From Catenuloplanes niger (GTDB lineage Bacteria > Actinomycetota > Actinomycetes > Mycobacteriales > Micromonosporaceae): a stretch of 64,000 nt of DNA. The stretch spans positions 6,643,001-6,707,000 of the forward strand of contig NZ_JAVDYC010000001.1 of the NCBI RefSeq assembly GCF_031458255.1, written 5' to 3'. Of the stretch, positions 62,085 to 64,000 are shown one piece after another (position 1 is the first letter of the stretch; each line of letters opens with the position of its first letter). The position numbers were made by a program, and so were the translations under genes. Under the pieces are notes generated by a model. That model was not told the origin of the DNA. It did no database searches and worked only from the letters and a program-made list of their open reading frames with translations.

Positions 62085-62870
62085 ATGTGGGATCCGGACG
62101 TGTACCAGCGGTACGGCGACGAGCGCTCGCGGCCGTTCTTCGACCTGCTCGGCCGGGTGCCCACGGCGGCGCCGCGCCGGGTGGTGGACCTCGGCTGCGG
62201 ACCGGGCGACCTGACCGCCGCGCTGGCGAGACGCTGGCCGGCCGCGCGCGTCGAGGGGATCGACTCGTCCCCCGAGATGATCGCCAGGGCGACCGCGGCG
62301 AACGCGCCGGTGGACTTCGCGGTCGGGGACGTGCGCACCTGGGAACCGGCGCCGGACGTGGACGTGCTGATCAGCAACGCGGTGCTGCAGTGGGTGCCGG
62401 GCCACGAGGAGCTGCTGCCGCGCTGGGCACGCGGGGTCGCGCCCGGCGCGGTGATCGCGCTGCAGGTCCCGGGCAACGTCGACGCGCCGTCGCACCGGGC
62501 GTTGCGGGCGCTGGCGGATGAGCCACGGTGGCGCGGCGCGCTGGCCGGGGCCGGCCTCATCCGGCGCGTACCGAGTGCCGTCGACTACGCCCGGATCCTC
62601 GGGCCCGCCGGGTGCACGGTCGACGCCTGGGCGACCACCTACCTCCACCTGCTTCCCGCGCCACCCGGGGACGACCATCCCGTGCTGCGCTGGATGGACG
62701 GCACCGCGCTGCGGCCGGTCAAGGCGGCGCTGCCGGACGCCGACTATCCGGAGTTCCGCGCAACGCTGGGGGAGCGCCTCGCGGACGCGTACCCCGTGGA
62801 GAATGGTCTTGTTTTCTTCCCTTTCCACCGCAATTTCGTGGTGGCTCGTACTCCACAGGGGGACGCGTGA
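62085..62870 (+). CDS. tam: Trans-aconitate 2-methyltransferase
   Basis: A 261-residue SAM-dependent methyltransferase. It begins MWDPDVYQRYGDERSRPF, the usual Tam start, then motif I VVDLGCGPGDLTAALARRW (about 33-50), GIDSSPEMI, ISNAVLQWVPGHEELLPRW and VALQVPGN-like IALQVPGNVDAPSH. It methylates trans-aconitate, a TCA-cycle by-product that inhibits aconitase. The ATG at 62085 has GGAGG seven bases upstream. Its stop overlaps the adenosine deaminase start (GTGA). Confidence 0.88.
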   Translation: MWDPDVYQRYGDERSRPFFDLLGRVPTAAPRRVVDLGCGPGDLTAALARRWPAARVEGIDSSPEMIARATAANAPVDFAVGDVRTWEPAPDVDVLISNAVLQWVPGHEELLPRWARGVAPGAVIALQVPGNVDAPSHRALRALADEPRWRGALAGAGLIRRVPSAVDYARILGPAGCTVDAWATTYLHLLPAPPGDDHPVLRWMDGTALRPVKAALPDADYPEFRATLGERLADAYPVENGLVFFPFHRNFVVARTPQGDA

Positions 62871-63898
62871 GCGATCTGACCGACTTCATCGCCGGTCTGC
62901 CCAAGGCCGAACTGCACGTGCACCACGTCGGCTCGGCGTCGCCGCGGATCGTGGCCGAGCTGGCCGCCCGGCACGCGGGCAGCACGCCGGTGCCGGCCGA
63001 CCCGGAGGCGCTCGCGAAGTACTTCGAGTTCCGCGACTTCGCGCACTTCATCCAGGTGTATCTGAGCGTCGTCGACCTGGTCCGGGACCCGGAGGACGTG
63101 CGCATCCTCACCTACGAGATCGCCCGTGAGCTGGCCCGGCAGCAGGTCCGGTACGCCGAGGTGACGATCACGCCGTTCTCCACGGTCAACCGCGGCATGC
63201 CGGCCGAGGCGTTCTGCGAGGCGATCGAGGACGCCCGGCTGAGCGCGGAGAAGGAGCTGAACATCGTGCTCCGCTGGTGCTTCGACATCCCGGGCGAGGC
63301 CGGCCCGAACGCGGGCGAGGACACCCTGCGGATCGCGCTGGACCAGCGGCCGGACGGGCTGATCAGCTTCGGGCTGGGCGGTCCGGAGGTGCCGCGGCCG
63401 CAGTGGAAGCCGTACTTCGACGCGGCGCGCGCGGCCGGCCTGCGCTCGGTGCCGCACGCCGGCGAGACCACCGGGCCGGAGACGATCTGGGACGCGATCC
63501 GGCACCTGGGCGCGGAGCGGATCGGGCACGGCATCGCGGCCGCGCGCGACCCGGAACTGATGGCCTACCTGATCGAGCACGACATCGCGCTGGAGGTGTG
63601 CCCGACGTCGAACGTGCGGACCCGCGCGGTGCCGTCGCTGGCCGAGCACCCGCTGCCCGCGCTGGTCGCCGCCGGTGTGCCGGTGACGATCAACTCGGAC
63701 GACCCGCCGATGTTCGGCACCACGCTCAACGACGAGTACCGGGTCGCCGCGGAACTGCTCGGACTGGACGCGGCGGGCGTGGCGGAGCTGGCCAAGGCCG
63801 CGGTCACGCACTCGTTCATGCCGGCGGGGGACAAGGCCACCCTGACGGACGAGATCACCGCTTATACGGCCGGGGGATTATCGGACATCCGTCGTTGA
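62867..63898 (+). CDS. add: Adenosine deaminase
   Basis: A 343-residue metallohydrolase. AELHVHHVGS gives H-x-H, PHAGETTGPE the third histidine and catalytic glutamate, GHGIAAARD the next histidine, and INSDDPPMFGT the zinc aspartates, in the standard order. It deaminates adenosine to inosine in purine salvage; some homologues act on other nucleosides. GTG start overlapping the tam stop by four bases. The pairing with tam is interesting: both deal with metabolic by-products and salvage. Confidence 0.88.
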   Translation: MSDLTDFIAGLPKAELHVHHVGSASPRIVAELAARHAGSTPVPADPEALAKYFEFRDFAHFIQVYLSVVDLVRDPEDVRILTYEIARELARQQVRYAEVTITPFSTVNRGMPAEAFCEAIEDARLSAEKELNIVLRWCFDIPGEAGPNAGEDTLRIALDQRPDGLISFGLGGPEVPRPQWKPYFDAARAAGLRSVPHAGETTGPETIWDAIRHLGAERIGHGIAAARDPELMAYLIEHDIALEVCPTSNVRTRAVPSLAEHPLPALVAAGVPVTINSDDPPMFGTTLNDEYRVAAELLGLDAAGVAELAKAAVTHSFMPAGDKATLTDEITAYTAGGLSDIRR

Positions 63899-63952
63899 CA
63901 GGCTCCCCACGTGCGCGAAAGCTCATATTCGTCCACGTTGGGGGGTGTGATC

Positions 63953-64000
63953 ATGGCGAGATTGTTCGAGTCGCTGCCGGAGCACATCGAGGCGGCCGTC
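63953..64000 (+). CDS. 5' end of a gene (partial)
   Basis: Only 16 codons are inside the window (MARLFESLPEHIEAAV). A GGGGGG stretch 7 bases upstream of the ATG can serve as ribosome site. The fragment is too short to identify. Confidence 0.5.
   Translation, partial: MARLFESLPEHIEAAV

Overview
High-GC actinobacterial chromosome segment (over 70% G+C by eye, third-position GC strongly biased, frequent GTG starts). The mix points to a mycelial, soil-type actinomycete and most probably a member of the Micromonosporaceae (Actinoplanes/Catenuloplanes/Micromonospora-like): F420-dependent oxidoreductase, DUF3618/DUF4235/DUF1206 envelope genes, SpoIIE-type phosphatase, CebR-type cellulase operator, IdeR/DmdR-type iron box. 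Genus assignment is inference. No rRNA, tRNA, CRISPR array, transposase or phage module was seen; this is mostly ordinary chromosome with a few accessory patches.

Layout. 1-9351: tail of an HD-type protein, MOSC protein, ROK/polyphosphate glucokinase-like kinase, two HAD phosphatases, a secreted GH6 cellulase with CBM2 under a CebR-like operator, a two-domain VOC protein, a CPA1 Na+/H+ antiporter and a PAS-GAF-SpoIIE-HATPase regulator. 9557-13345: a 1,262-residue low-complexity, repeat-bearing protein with one C-terminal membrane anchor, apparently leaderless. 13382-20456: small membrane protein, MFS, small hypothetical genes, CmpX-type TM-helix/coiled-coil protein, SRPBCC, YihY/BrkB and CrtI-like FAD oxidoreductase. 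20457-22124: 1.67 kb without a credible gene, holding degenerate direct repeats and an array of about 15 units of about 23 bp, ending in a LacI-type operator in front of a three-gene sugar ABC importer (22125-26121).

26366-38588: MerR-PP2C fusion, lipoprotein, SRPBCC, GT4 glycosyltransferase, SDR-AraC pair, unknowns, a truncated DUF4291 gene, DUF218 protein, amidase, ArsR-MFS pair and 2'-5' RNA ligase-like protein. 38780-41529: PASTA membrane protein convergent with RecQ. 41642-45847: an iron box followed by four tightly coupled 2,3-dihydroxybenzoate genes (dhbA-dhbC-dhbE-dhbB) with no carrier domain, NRPS or transporter beside them. 46061-52914: small protein, ECF sigma factor with SnoaL tail, cupin-like/DUF6069 membrane protein, large M14 peptidase, MarR, pentapeptide-repeat protein, a 52-residue membrane protein and a cysteine-bearing MarR-type regulator. 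52944-55926: F420 oxidoreductase, GNAT, cysteine desulfurase-like enzyme, lipoprotein. 55969-59338: an envelope-stress-type run (DUF1206, MscS-like channel, holin-like, DUF3618, DUF4235). 59500-64000: P-loop kinase, zinc-ribbon protein, small membrane protein with aldo/keto reductase, trans-aconitate methyltransferase coupled to adenosine deaminase, and the start of a further gene.

Between genes the window is rich in long perfect GC hairpins at convergent gene ends (terminators) and carries a dispersed intergenic repeat of about 75 bp in at least four copies. Nothing here is provably a new defence or mobile system; the most unusual items are the giant tail-anchored low-complexity protein, the repeat-only 1.67-kb locus, the dispersed repeat family and the carrier-less catechol operon.
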